Assembly: GCF_011250565.1 (NCBI RefSeq)
Contig: NZ_JAANMS010000027.1
Span: 1-60,676, forward strand
DNA length: 60,676 nt
Source of the DNA: Nocardioides sp. IC4_145
GTDB lineage: Bacteria > Actinomycetota > Actinomycetes > Propionibacteriales > Nocardioidaceae
Direction of reading: 5' to 3'
The position numbers were made by a program, and so were the translations under genes. The notes under the pieces are model-generated. The model was given only the letters and a program-made list of their open reading frames with translations, was not told the origin of the DNA and did not search any database. Below, in pieces: positions 24,453 to 34,762 of the stretch. Numbering within the stretch: the first letter of the stretch is position 1; the number at the start of each line of letters is the position of its first letter.

Positions 24453-25790
24453 TCAGATGACCGGCAGCATCCGGTCGCGCTCGAAGGCGGAGACCTGGCC
24501 GCGGTACTCGTCCCACTCCGCACGCTTGTTGCGGAGGAAGAAGTCGAAGACCTGCTCGCCGAGGGTCTCGGCCAGCAGCTCGGAGCTCTCGGCGATCGTG
24601 ATCGCCTCGTTGAGGTTCTTCGGCAACGGCTCGATGCCCAGCGCGGTGCGCTCGCGCTCGGTCAGCGACCACACGTCGTCCTCGGCCTCGCGCGGCAGCT
24701 CGTACTCCCCCTCGATCCCCTTCATCCCCGCGGCCAGCACGGCGGCGAAGGCGAGGTAGGGGTTGCAGGCGGCGTCGATCGTGCGCAGCTCGACGCGGGT
24801 CGACTGGCCCTTGTTCGGCTTGTACATCGGCACGCGGACCATGGCGGAGCGGTTGTTGTGGCCCCAGCAGATGTAGGAGGGCGCCTCGCCGCCGAACATC
24901 ATCCGCTTGTAGCTGTTGACCCACTGGTTGGTGACCACGCTGATCTCCCGCGCGTGGTGCAGGACGCCGGCGATGAACTGCCGACCGGTGCGGGAGAGCT
25001 GGTACTGCGCGCCCGGCTCGTAGAAGGCGTTCTGGTCGCCCTCGAAGAGCGACACGTGGGTGTGCATGCCCGACCCGGGGTGGGTGGTGAACGGCTTGGG
25101 CATGAACGAGGCCCAGATGTCCTGCCCGAGCGCGACCTCCCGGATCACCGTCCGGAAGGTCATGATGTTGTCGGCGGTCGTCAGCGCGTCGGCGTACCGC
25201 AGGTCGATCTCCTGCTGGCCCGGGCCGCCCTCGTGGTGGCTGAACTCCACCGAGATGCCCATCGACTCCAGCATCGTGATCGCCTCGCGGCGGAAGTCCG
25301 CGCCCTTGGACTGCGCGGTGTGGTCGAAGTAGCCGCTCCGGTCGACCGGCACCGGCTCCTCGCCCGCCTCGGGGGCGTTCTTGAACAGGTAGAACTCGAT
25401 CTCGGGGTGGGTGTAGAAGGTGAACCCGCGGTCCGCCGCCTTGCCCAGCGTCCGCTTGAGCACGTGGCGGGGATCGGCGTACGACGGCGAGCCGTCGGGC
25501 ATCTCGATGTCGCAGAACATCCGCGCGGTCGAGGGGCCCTCGCCGCGCCACGGGAGGATCTGGAACGTCGCCGGGTCGGGCTTGGCCAGCATGTCGGCCT
25601 CGTAGACCCGGGCGAAGCCCTCGATCGCCGAGCCGTCGAAGCCGATGCCCTCGGCGAACGCCCCCTCGAGCTCGGCCGGCGCCACCGCCACGGACTTGAG
25701 GAAGCCCAGGACGTCGGTGAACCACAGCCGGACGAACCGGACGTCACGCTCCTCGAGACTGCGGAGAACGAAGTCTTCCTGCTTGCCCAT
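24453..25790 (-). CDS. glnA: Type I glutamine synthetase (GlnA2-like)
   Basis: A 445-residue glutamine synthetase, the short GSI form typical of actinobacterial GlnA2 rather than the 470-residue GlnA1. Signatures include GFDGSAIEGFARV, the ATP region KPFTTHPGSGMHTHVSL, and NRSAMVRVP. The segment GEYELPREAED lies where the adenylylation loop of GSI-beta enzymes is found; relatives of this branch are usually considered not adenylylated. It opens the glnA-membrane protein-amidotransferase-glnE run. TAGGCT lies 6 bases before ATG 25790, suggesting a leaderless transcript. Confidence 0.93.
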   Translation of the reverse strand: MGKQEDFVLRSLEERDVRFVRLWFTDVLGFLKSVAVAPAELEGAFAEGIGFDGSAIEGFARVYEADMLAKPDPATFQILPWRGEGPSTARMFCDIEMPDGSPSYADPRHVLKRTLGKAADRGFTFYTHPEIEFYLFKNAPEAGEEPVPVDRSGYFDHTAQSKGADFRREAITMLESMGISVEFSHHEGGPGQQEIDLRYADALTTADNIMTFRTVIREVALGQDIWASFMPKPFTTHPGSGMHTHVSLFEGDQNAFYEPGAQYQLSRTGRQFIAGVLHHAREISVVTNQWVNSYKRMMFGGEAPSYICWGHNNRSAMVRVPMYKPNKGQSTRVELRTIDAACNPYLAFAAVLAAGMKGIEGEYELPREAEDDVWSLTERERTALGIEPLPKNLNEAITIAESSELLAETLGEQVFDFFLRNKRAEWDEYRGQVSAFERDRMLPVI

Positions 25791-25796
25791 GGCGCC

Positions 25797-25802
25797 AGCC
25801 TA
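25797..25802 (-). promoter_or_regulatory. Candidate leaderless -10 (TAGGCT) for glnA
   Basis: TAGGCT on the minus strand, 6 bases before ATG 25790. Confidence 0.4.
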
Positions 25803-25858
25803 GGGCCGGGCCCCGTCGGTCCGTCCGCCGCCACCCCGCCCGTGGCAGGCTCGCGGCC

Positions 25859-26554
25859 ATGACGGAGATCGAGCGCCGCATCGAGGCCCGCCACACCGAG
25901 CCCGACTACCAGGCCTGGTCGTTCAGCGACGCGGCCCGCGCCCGGGGCCGGCACCGCGACAGCGTGGGCGGCAAGTGGGACGAGATGGGGCAGCTCCAGC
26001 TCGACTTCCTGCTCGGCCAGGGGCTCGAGCCGAGCATGCGGCTGCTCGACGTCGGGTGCGGCTCGCTCCGCGCCGGCCGGCTCCTCGTCCCCTACCTCGA
26101 CCCCGGCCACTACTACGGCATCGACATCGGACACGACATCGTGCAGGCGGGCTACGACCTCGAGCTCGACGACGCCGCGCGCGAACGGCTCCCGGTCCAG
26201 AACCTCCGCATCACCGACCGGTTCGACGCCGACTTCGGCGTGCCGTTCGACATGGCGATCGCGCAGTCGGTCTTCACGCACGTGTCCCTCAACCACATCC
26301 GGCTGTGCCTGTACCGCGTGGCGAAGGTGATGAAGCCGGGCGGGAAGTTCTACGCGACCTTCAGCGAGAAGCCCAAGGACTACCCGGTCGACGGCACTTG
26401 GGGCCGCGCCTACACCGAGCGCAACGTCTACTGGTACTACCGGCGCGACCTGCGGTGGGCCGCTGAGCGGACCCCCTTCGAGTTCCGCTACCTCGGTGCC
26501 TGGGGACACGCCCGGAACCAGAAGATGGTCGAGTACACGCGGCTGCCCGACTAG
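25859..26554 (+). CDS. Class I SAM-dependent methyltransferase
   Basis: A 231-residue Rossmann-fold methyltransferase. Motif I is LLDVGCGSLRAGRLL, with a following acidic strand end GIDIG; post-I and motif regions DMAIAQSVFTHVSL and VMKPGGKFYATF match the family. The substrate is unknown; the C-terminal part rich in Trp/Tyr/Arg (YWYYRRDLRW) may bind it. It is divergent from glnA with a 68-bp gap. A weak CAGGCT lies 7 bases before ATG 25859. Confidence 0.83.
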   Translation: MTEIERRIEARHTEPDYQAWSFSDAARARGRHRDSVGGKWDEMGQLQLDFLLGQGLEPSMRLLDVGCGSLRAGRLLVPYLDPGHYYGIDIGHDIVQAGYDLELDDAARERLPVQNLRITDRFDADFGVPFDMAIAQSVFTHVSLNHIRLCLYRVAKVMKPGGKFYATFSEKPKDYPVDGTWGRAYTERNVYWYYRRDLRWAAERTPFEFRYLGAWGHARNQKMVEYTRLPD

Positions 26555-26587
26555 CCGGGTCCCGGGCCCGCCCCGGGTCCACCCAGG

Positions 26588-27211
26588 TCAGTCGTGGCAG
26601 ATGTCGGCGTCCTGGGTGCCGAGCACGCCGCCGTACGCACGACGCATCGGCTCGTGCCAGTCCTGGGTGACGCGGGTGAAGGCGAGGGTGCCCGCCACCT
26701 TCTTCCTCACCCCGTCGACCATGACCTTGCGGACGACCACCTTCGTGCGGACCTCGTCGCCGCGGGTGCCGGCCCAGCACGAGCTCGCGACGCCCGCCCT
26801 GCGCGCCTGCTTGAAGCTCACCCGGTCGCCGACGGCCTGGCCGCGGTAGCGCTGCACGACCGTCGTGACGTAGCCGGTCTGGCCCTCCCACGGCGCCCGG
26901 ATCGTCATCGACATGCCCCAGGTACGCCGGGGGCTCACCATGAAGCGGACCTCGCCGTCCTCGACCTGCTTGACCTTCGACTGCCACACGATCGGCTGCT
27001 CGGCGCCCTCCGGCAGGCGGACGTTGGCCAGCTGGACGGTGCAGCCCTCGCAGTCGGGGACGTCGTAGACCAACGTGGTCAGGCCGGCGCTGCTGGGGTC
27101 GTTGCTCGGGCTCGTGCTCGCGGGGGCGGCGGCGACGGAGGTGCCCGCCACGACCGTCCCCGAGAACGCCACGGACGTTGCGGCGATCGCCGCCGCGGTG
27201 CGGAACGTCAT
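26588..27211 (-). CDS. Secreted hypothetical protein next to the TasA-like gene
   Basis: A 207-residue protein with a Sec-type signal (TAAAIAATSVAFSGTVVAG ending in SVAAA). The mature domain is beta-rich, begins with a CEGC pair, and contains further Cys in SSCWAG and the C-terminal ICHD, so disulfides are likely. No named family is recognised. It lies downstream of the TasA-like gene on the same strand, but a terminator separates them and the shared repeat element is absent, so it is a separate unit. Confidence 0.65.
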   Translation of the reverse strand: MTFRTAAAIAATSVAFSGTVVAGTSVAAAPASTSPSNDPSSAGLTTLVYDVPDCEGCTVQLANVRLPEGAEQPIVWQSKVKQVEDGEVRFMVSPRRTWGMSMTIRAPWEGQTGYVTTVVQRYRGQAVGDRVSFKQARRAGVASSCWAGTRGDEVRTKVVVRKVMVDGVRKKVAGTLAFTRVTQDWHEPMRRAYGGVLGTQDADICHD

Positions 27212-27314
27212 CGTCTTCTGCTCTCTGCTCGGCGCCGGGACTCCGTGCCCCGGTCTGCGAGGAGATGACGCCTGGGCGAACCGTCCGGTTGCACCCGTCC
27301 CCCGGGAAATGCCA

Positions 27315-27347
27315 CGAGCGGCCGCCGGGGTTGCCGGCGACCGCTCG
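27315..27347 (-). terminator. Terminator hairpin after the TasA-like gene
   Basis: The arms 27315-27328 and 27334-27347 pair over 14 bp with a 5-base loop. One pair is G-U in the minus-strand RNA but would be C-A in a plus-strand RNA, so the hairpin favours the minus-strand transcript of the TasA-like gene, whose stop is 27 bases upstream of it. Confidence 0.75.
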
Positions 27348-27373
27348 GGGGTCGTGGGTCGAGCCGCTGCGGG

Positions 27374-28018
27374 TCAGCGGTTGTCGGCTGCGCGCTGGGT
27401 GGCGTCGAAGGTGAGGTTGACGGTGTTGGCGAGGCCCTGGAACTTGTTGTCGGCGGCGTCGGGGAACTTCAGGGTCACGCGGAGGTTGGAGACCTTGGCG
27501 TCGTTGAGCGTGGCGGTGGCCTTCTCGAGGGCGAGGTTGGCGCCGATGACCGGGCGGGGGGCGAGGACCTGGGTGGTGGGGCCGGCGCACTGGAGCTTGC
27601 CGTTGGTCTTGGTGGGGTCGACCTTGGTCCAGGCGGTGGCGCACTGGTCGATGCTGATCTGCAGGCCGTTGGTGGTGTCGGTGGAGAGCAGGTTGGTCGC
27701 GGTCGCGGTGGTGGTGAGGGAGACGGTGCCGAACTTCTCGTCGTTGGCGCCGCGGGTCAGGACGATGTCGCGCTCGACGGTGTCGCCGGGGACCAGGCCG
27801 GTGGCGGCGATCGCGGGGCCCTGGGTGGAGGTGCCCTGGCCCAGGACGATGGTGCCGGCCGCGACGGACTCGGAGGCCGAGGTGGTGGAGGTGAACGCAC
27901 CGAAGGTGCCGAGGCCCGCGACGGAGGCGGCGCCGGCGACGAGCGCGACCGAGGCGACCAGCTTGGCGGCGGTCTTGCGGTTCTTGCGGGTCTTGCGGGC
28001 GGCGGTGGTGTTCGTCAT
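27374..28018 (-). CDS. TasA/CalY-like secreted protein with SipW-dependent signal
   Basis: A 214-residue protein. The N-terminus is very basic (TRKNRKTAAK), then a hydrophobic stretch (LVASVALVAGAASVAGLGTF) followed by GAFTSTTSASES and VAAGTIVLG. That pattern (GT-x-AxFT, Ser/Thr run, then GTI) is the SipW-cognate signal of TasA/camelysin proteins, which form extracellular fibres or matrix in Bacillus. The rest is a Thr/Ala/Asn-rich beta domain with one Cys pair. It is separated by 10.4 kb from the signal peptidase that should mature it, yet carries the same promoter element. Confidence 0.85.
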   Translation of the reverse strand: MTNTTAARKTRKNRKTAAKLVASVALVAGAASVAGLGTFGAFTSTTSASESVAAGTIVLGQGTSTQGPAIAATGLVPGDTVERDIVLTRGANDEKFGTVSLTTTATATNLLSTDTTNGLQISIDQCATAWTKVDPTKTNGKLQCAGPTTQVLAPRPVIGANLALEKATATLNDAKVSNLRVTLKFPDAADNKFQGLANTVNLTFDATQRAADNR

Positions 28019-28071
28019 CGGGAGGAGCCTTTCGGGAGGGGGCCGCCGGTCTCTCCGACGCCGTTGTTGCT

Positions 28072-28149
28072 TGATGACCTGAACTCTGCCGAGCCCAGAT
28101 CAAGGCACCCCCCGGCTCATCCCCGACGTTCCCTCAAGAGCCCCGCAAG
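28072..28149 (-). promoter_or_regulatory. SipW-regulon promoter element, copy C
   Basis: Read on the minus strand: CTTGCG (28144-28149), CTTGAG 11 bp later (28133-28138), CTTGAT 34 bp after that (28099-28104), 7 bp, CGGCAGAGTTC (28081-28091), 2 bp, GTCATCA (28072-28078). The start codon of the TasA-like gene is at 28018. Every spacing equals that of copy B at the signal peptidase operon. Confidence 0.7.
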
Positions 28150-28174
28150 ACCCCTGAGGGACACCGGCCCCCGG

Positions 28175-30211
<2,037 letters not shown>

Positions 30212-30315
30212 ACTGGCGAGTTTCCCAGGTCGGCCGCTCGGCATGCCTCGGCCGGCGGCGATGAGTCCCGCGACGTCGGCGGGTCGGAGGTGTCACCCCG
30301 ACCCGAGGAGACGCC

Positions 30316-30813
30316 ATGACCGTCCACCCGACCAGCATCAGCCCGTGCCTGTGGTTCGACGACCAGCTGGAGGAGGCGGCGGCGTTCTACGTCTCGGTCT
30401 TCCCGAACTCCGCGATCGGCCACCTCAGCCGCTACCCCGAGGCCGGTCCCGGCGAGCCGGGGGCGGTGATGGCGGGCGAGTTCGTGCTCGACGGCATCAC
30501 CTTCCGCGGGATCAACGGCGGCCCGCAGTTCCGGTTCACCGAGGCGGTCTCCTTCGAGATCTCCTGCCGCGACCAGGCCGAGGTCGACCGGTACTGGCAG
30601 GCACTCCTCGCCGGCGGCGGCGAGGAGTCGATGTGCGGCTGGCTCAAGGACCGGTTCGGGCTGTCCTGGCAGGTCGTGCCGACCCGGCTCTACGAGCTGG
30701 TGTCCGACCCCGACCCCGCCCGCGCCCAGGCCGCCGTGCAGGCGATGCTCGGCATGCGGCGCATCGTCGTCGCCGACCTCGAGGCGGCCGCCGACGCGGC
30801 GGTCCCGGCGTGA
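30316..30813 (+). CDS. VOC/PhnB-like (3-demethylubiquinone methyltransferase-domain) protein
   Basis: A 165-residue glyoxalase/VOC superfamily protein. It begins SISPCLWFDDQLEEAAAFY, the usual first strand and helix of PhnB/YjdN-like proteins, and contains NGGPQFRFTEAVSFEISC and CGWLKDRFGLSWQVVP, a hallmark of this branch. The enzymatic role is undefined in most members. ATG 30316 follows CCGAGGAGACG, a good ribosome site. It is divergent from nadE. Confidence 0.85.
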   Translation: MTVHPTSISPCLWFDDQLEEAAAFYVSVFPNSAIGHLSRYPEAGPGEPGAVMAGEFVLDGITFRGINGGPQFRFTEAVSFEISCRDQAEVDRYWQALLAGGGEESMCGWLKDRFGLSWQVVPTRLYELVSDPDPARAQAAVQAMLGMRRIVVADLEAAADAAVPA

Positions 30814-30901
30814 CAGCGGGGTGACCAGCGGCATAGGCGCCCGCGCGGGAGCCCGGCACTAGCCTGGGAGCGGTCCGTGGACCTCACCAGGAGGCCGCGA
30901 G

Positions 30902-31780
30902 ATGACACCCCGAGGGAGCCCTGCCATGAGCGAGGAGACCGCGCCGTACGGCACCGGACCGGCGAAGCCGGCCGGGAGCGCACCGGTCAAGCGCGTCCGC
31001 ACCCACCACCTGCGCGAGATGAAGGAGCGCGGCGAGCGGTTCACGATGCTCACCGCCTACGAGCAGTACGCCGCGCAGACCTTCGACGAGGCCGGCATCG
31101 ACGTCCTCCTGGTCGGTGACAGCGCCTCCAACAACGTCTTCGGCAACGAGACGTCCCTCCCGGTCACCGTCGACGAGCTGATCCCGCTGGCCCGCGCCGT
31201 GACCCGCTCGGCCCGACGCGCGCTGGTCGTCGCCGACCTGCCGTTCGGCAGCTACCAGGCCTCGCCGGAGCAGGCCTACCTCACCGCCGTCCGGTTCATG
31301 AAGGAGGCGGGCGCGCACGCGGTCAAGCTCGAGGGCGGCGTCGAGATGGCGCCGCAGGTGCGCAAGCTGGTCGAGGGCGGCATCCCGGTCATGGCGCACA
31401 TCGGCTTCACCCCGCAGAGCGAGCACACGCTCGGCGGCTACCGCGTCCAGGGCCGCGGCGAGGCCGCGAAGCGCGTGCTCGAGGAGGCGCGCGCCATGGA
31501 GGACGCCGGCGCGTTCGCCGTCGTCATGGAGATGGTGCCCGGCGACGTCGCCGCCGAGGTCACCGCGTCGCTCGCCATCCCGACCATCGGCATCGGCGCA
31601 GGCGCCGACTGCGACGGCCAGGTGCTGGTCTGGCAGGACGCCTTCGGCCTGCGGACCGCCAGGATGCCGCGCTTCGTCAAGCAGTACGCCGACCTGCACG
31701 GCGTGCTGCTCGCCGCCGCCCAGGAGTACGCCGCGGACGTCAAGGCCGGCACGTTCCCGGGGCCCGAGCACACCTTCTGA
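30902..31780 (+). CDS. panB: 3-methyl-2-oxobutanoate hydroxymethyltransferase
   Basis: A 292-residue PanB. It transfers a hydroxymethyl group from methylene-tetrahydrofolate to 2-oxoisovalerate, the first committed step to pantothenate and CoA. Conserved segments are [26 protein letters not shown] (metal-binding Asp), VKLEGG, and [20 protein letters not shown] 30902 has AGGAGG eight bases upstream; an ATG at 30926 with AGGGAG is also possible and would drop eight residues. panC and panD are not in the window. Confidence 0.94.
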   Translation: MTPRGSPAMSEETAPYGTGPAKPAGSAPVKRVRTHHLREMKERGERFTMLTAYEQYAAQTFDEAGIDVLLVGDSASNNVFGNETSLPVTVDELIPLARAVTRSARRALVVADLPFGSYQASPEQAYLTAVRFMKEAGAHAVKLEGGVEMAPQVRKLVEGGIPVMAHIGFTPQSEHTLGGYRVQGRGEAAKRVLEEARAMEDAGAFAVVMEMVPGDVAAEVTASLAIPTIGIGAGADCDGQVLVWQDAFGLRTARMPRFVKQYADLHGVLLAAAQEYAADVKAGTFPGPEHTF

Positions 31781-31807
31781 AGCCTTCTCAGCAGGCCGGC
31801 CGGGGGC

Positions 31808-31813
31808 TAGCGT
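31808..31813 (+). promoter_or_regulatory. Candidate leaderless -10 (TAGCGT) for the PQQ-type dehydrogenase gene
   Basis: TAGCGT ends 6 bases before ATG 31820; no ribosome-binding sequence intervenes. Confidence 0.38.
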
Positions 31814-31819
31814 CGCCCC

Positions 31820-32983
31820 ATGCGCGCGCTCTCGGTCGGCCTGCTGTCCTCGTTGGTCCTCACGCTCCCGCCGGCCACGGCCGGCGCCCTCGTCGCGGAC
31901 GGCCCCTCGGTCGCGCCTGCGGCGACCGCTGGGAAGGCGGCACCGGGGCTGCGCGTGCGGACGGTGGTCTCGGGGCTCGACAAGCCGTGGGACGTCAAGC
32001 CGATCCCGGGCGGACGCATGCTCGTCACGGAGCGCGACCGCGCCCGGGTGCTGGTCGTCAAGGGCGGCCGGGCCACGCCACTGGACTTCCCGAGCGGGTC
32101 GGTGTGGGTCTCGGGCGAGACCGGCCTGATGTCGCTCGAGGTCGACCCCGAGTTCGAGCAGAACAAGCGGTTCTACACCTGCCAGGGCGGCTTCGCGGGC
32201 GGCGGTCGCCGCGACGTGCGCGTCATGGCCTGGAAGCTGGAGGGCCGCGCGGCCGAGCCGGTGCGGAAGCTGCTCGGCGGCCTCCCGACCTCGAGCGGTC
32301 GGCACGGCGGCTGCCGCCTGCTCATCGCCCGCAACGGCGCGCTGCTCGTCGGCACGGGCGACGCTGCGGTCGGCACCAACCCGCGCGACCTCACGTCCCT
32401 CGGCGGCAAGGTGCTGCGGCTGGACCGCCGCACCGGCAAGCCGTGGCCGGCCAACCCGTTCGCGAAGGCCGGCAACCGCAACAAGCGCTACGTCCTCACC
32501 TACGGCCACCGCAACGTCCAGGGCCTCGCGCAGCGCGCCGACGGCTCGATCTGGTCGGTCGAGCACGGCAGCTTCCGCGACGACGAGGTCAACAAGCTCG
32601 TGCGCGGTGGCGACTACGGCTGGAACCCCGTCCCCGGCTACAACGAGCAGGTCCCGATGACCGACCAGTCGCTGCCCGGCAAGCAGCGGGGCGCCCGCTG
32701 GCGCTCGGGCAACCCGACCATCGCCACCTCGGGCGCGGCCTGGGTGCGCGGGAAGCGGTGGGGGTCGTACGCCGGCATGCTCGCCGTCGGTGTCCAGAAG
32801 GGCGAGCGCGTGCTGTTCCTGCGCTTCGACGCGAAGGGCCGGCTGAAGGGCTCCCGGACCCCGGCGGCGCTGCGGCAGCACGGCCGGATCCGCTCGGTCG
32901 TCAACGCCCCGAACGGCGACCTCCTCGTCACCACCGACAACGGCTCCGGCCGCGACCGGCTGCTGCGCGTCAGCCCGCGCTGA
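31820..32983 (+). CDS. Secreted PQQ-dependent sugar dehydrogenase-like protein (Gdh/sorbosone dehydrogenase family)
   Basis: A 387-residue protein with a signal peptide (SVGLLSSLVLTLPPATAGALV). The mature part is a six-bladed beta-propeller of the soluble glucose dehydrogenase type, with GLDKPWDVKPIPGGRMLVTERD, TGLMSLEVDPEFEQNKRFY, YGHRNVQGLAQRADGSIW and GGDYGWNPVPGYN. The His in GHRNVQG is the position equivalent to the catalytic base of soluble PQQ glucose dehydrogenase. The true sugar and whether PQQ is bound are unknown. Its 3' end overlaps the convergent glycosyltransferase gene by 14 bases. Confidence 0.83.
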   Translation: MRALSVGLLSSLVLTLPPATAGALVADGPSVAPAATAGKAAPGLRVRTVVSGLDKPWDVKPIPGGRMLVTERDRARVLVVKGGRATPLDFPSGSVWVSGETGLMSLEVDPEFEQNKRFYTCQGGFAGGGRRDVRVMAWKLEGRAAEPVRKLLGGLPTSSGRHGGCRLLIARNGALLVGTGDAAVGTNPRDLTSLGGKVLRLDRRTGKPWPANPFAKAGNRNKRYVLTYGHRNVQGLAQRADGSIWSVEHGSFRDDEVNKLVRGGDYGWNPVPGYNEQVPMTDQSLPGKQRGARWRSGNPTIATSGAAWVRGKRWGSYAGMLAVGVQKGERVLFLRFDAKGRLKGSRTPAALRQHGRIRSVVNAPNGDLLVTTDNGSGRDRLLRVSPR

Positions 32984-34148
32984 CCCGGCCCGCGAGCTCC
33001 TCGAGGAGCGGAACGACCTCGGCCACCGGCGGCAGCGCGGCCATCTCGGCGGCGACGGCGCGCGCCCCGGCGGCGTACCGCTCCTCGTGCAGCACTGCCG
33101 CGAGCGCCGCCGGCAACGCGTCGGCCGCCCCGACGCCACCGGCGACCGCGAGGCCGGCTCCGCACGCAGCGACGTGCTCGGCGTTGAGGAACTGGTCCGA
33201 GGCGAAGAGCGGCAGCACGACCTGGGGCACGCCGGCTGCGAGCGTCATCATGGTCGTGCCGAACCCGCCGTGGCCGATCACGGCCGCGGCGTGCGGAAGG
33301 ACCTCCGCCTGTGGCCACCACCGCTGGACGCACGCGTTGGGCGGCACGCGCAGGTCGGCGGGGTCGAGGCCGTTGCCCGTGGTCATCAGCACGCGCACCG
33401 GCTCGTCGGCGAGCGCTTCGAGGACCGCGGCGTAGATCCCGGCGAAGGTGGGGATCCCGGCCGCCACCGACCCGAAGGACACATAGACCAGCGGCTGGTC
33501 CGGGTCGCCCCACCGCTCGGGCAGCAGGCCCATCGGCGCCGGCGGCGTCTCGCGGTAGCGGTGCAGCGGCCCGCTCGTCAGGCGCGCCCCGCAGGCGTCG
33601 TCGAGGCGTGCGGGGACGCTCGAGAACGTCGTCGCCCCCCGCAGCGCCGCGCAGCAGGTGCCGGGCGGGAGGCCGACGAGCCCGTCGAGCTCGCCCAGCG
33701 GCTCGGTGAGGTACGCCGCCACCCGGCCCATCAGCGACGACACGTTGACCGCCACCACCGCCTGTGGGATGCCGGCCGCGAGCGCCGCGGCGAGCGAGCC
33801 GAGCTCCACCGGCTCGCGCAGGACCAGGTCGGGCCGCCACGTCTCGACGACCTCCGTGACCCCCGGCAGCGCGGCCCGGGCGTCGAGCCGGCCGAACACC
33901 TCGGTCACGACCAGCCGGTTCGCCTCCTCGGTGCTGAGCGTCGGCAGCCGCCCCATGACCGGTCCCAGCTGCTCGGGCGGCACGTCGTCGAACGGCAGGT
34001 GCAGCAGGCCGCTGCGCGCCACCTCCGGCGCGAACGACCCGGGAGCGGCCACGGCGACCCGGTGGCCCGCGTCGACGCAGGCGCGCGCCACGGGGACGAG
34101 CGGGCCGAAGTGGCCGGAGCCCGCGGTGCTGGCGACGAGCACGCGCAT
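32970..34148 (-). CDS. GT1-family glycosyltransferase (MGT/EryCIII type)
   Basis: A 392-residue GT-B glycosyltransferase. The N-terminus VLVASTAGSGHFGPLVPVARA is the acceptor domain start seen in macrolide and UDP-glucuronosyl-type enzymes. The donor-binding region is VQRWWPQAEVLPHAAAVIGHGGFGTTM, followed by DQFLNAEHVAA. It would transfer a nucleotide-activated sugar to a small hydrophobic acceptor. No natural-product cluster is adjacent. It stands alone. Confidence 0.85.
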   Translation of the reverse strand: MRVLVASTAGSGHFGPLVPVARACVDAGHRVAVAAPGSFAPEVARSGLLHLPFDDVPPEQLGPVMGRLPTLSTEEANRLVVTEVFGRLDARAALPGVTEVVETWRPDLVLREPVELGSLAAALAAGIPQAVVAVNVSSLMGRVAAYLTEPLGELDGLVGLPPGTCCAALRGATTFSSVPARLDDACGARLTSGPLHRYRETPPAPMGLLPERWGDPDQPLVYVSFGSVAAGIPTFAGIYAAVLEALADEPVRVLMTTGNGLDPADLRVPPNACVQRWWPQAEVLPHAAAVIGHGGFGTTMMTLAAGVPQVVLPLFASDQFLNAEHVAACGAGLAVAGGVGAADALPAALAAVLHEERYAAGARAVAAEMAALPPVAEVVPLLEELAGRVSAG

Positions 34149-34226
34149 GGCACCAGCGTCGCAACGGAAGCGCTCCGGCGAATCACCCAGGCTGGGGACG
34201 CGATCGGCGGCGGCGGGGATCGCAGG

Positions 34227-34523
34227 TCAGGCGGTCCAGCCGAGGAAGAACCCGCCGGCGTTGACGAGCACGAACCACAGCACGAGCACGCCCGCGCCCA
34301 GCCACGGCAGCCGGTCGGGGTGCGGCGTCCACCAGGCACAGGCGAGCACGAACGACGCGAGCCACACCAGCACCAGCAGGACGACGCCCCACCACGGCGC
34401 GAGCAGCCCGCTGGCGGCGTACGGGAAGAACGCGGTGGCGACCAGCCCCATGCCGATGAACGGGCGCGGCGAGATCGCGTTGGGGTTGTGCGGGCGGACC
34501 TTGCGGCGACGGGAGAGGTCCAA
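34227..34523 (-). CDS. Small hypothetical membrane protein
   Basis: A 98-residue protein with a basic N-terminus (DLSRRRKVRPHNPNAISPRPF) and three hydrophobic segments: GLVATAFFPYAASGLLA, WGVVLLVLVWLASFVLACAWW and WLGAGVLVLWFVLVNAGGF. No named family is recognised. It follows the 71-residue gene by three bases on the same strand, so the two are cotranscribed. Confidence 0.7.
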   Translation of the reverse strand: MDLSRRRKVRPHNPNAISPRPFIGMGLVATAFFPYAASGLLAPWWGVVLLVLVWLASFVLACAWWTPHPDRLPWLGAGVLVLWFVLVNAGGFFLGWTA

Positions 34524-34526
34524 GCC

Positions 34527-34742
34527 TCAGGCCCCGGACCCGGGCTCGGCGTCGGGCTCGGCGTCGTTCCAGTCCGGGTCGTTGTCCCAGGCCTCGTTGC
34601 GCTCCTCGGTCTTCTCCAGCGCCCGGGCCGCCTCGGCCTCGGACGGGTAGGGACCGAGCCGGTGCTTGCTGGGACAGAGGTCGTCCTTGGTCTCGACGCG
34701 GTGGTGCTTGACGCAGAACCAGTACTCCTCGGGCTCGCTCAT
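34527..34742 (-). CDS. Conserved small protein with a CxKHH...C motif
   Basis: A 71-residue acidic protein. The first half has YWFCVKHHRVETKDDLCPS, where the Cys and His residues could bind a metal; then LGPYPSEAEAARAL resembles the SPOR-like pattern of small actinobacterial proteins. The C-terminus is Asp/Glu-rich. Function unknown. TACCTT lies 6 bases before ATG 34742, so the pair with the downstream membrane gene is probably read from a leaderless mRNA. Confidence 0.75.
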   Translation of the reverse strand: MSEPEEYWFCVKHHRVETKDDLCPSKHRLGPYPSEAEAARALEKTEERNEAWDNDPDWNDAEPDAEPGSGA

Positions 34743-34748
34743 GGCCGA

Positions 34749-34754
34749 AAGGTA
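34749..34754 (-). promoter_or_regulatory. Candidate leaderless -10 (TACCTT)
   Basis: TACCTT on the minus strand, 6 bases before ATG 34742. Confidence 0.38.
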
Positions 34755-34762
34755 CCCGCGCG

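Noticed and set aside
27212..27373. Search for a fourth SipW-regulon element before the 26588-27211 gene
   Set aside because: No CTTGAG repeats or CGGCAGA block; only a weak GTTCGCC...GTCATC similarity.
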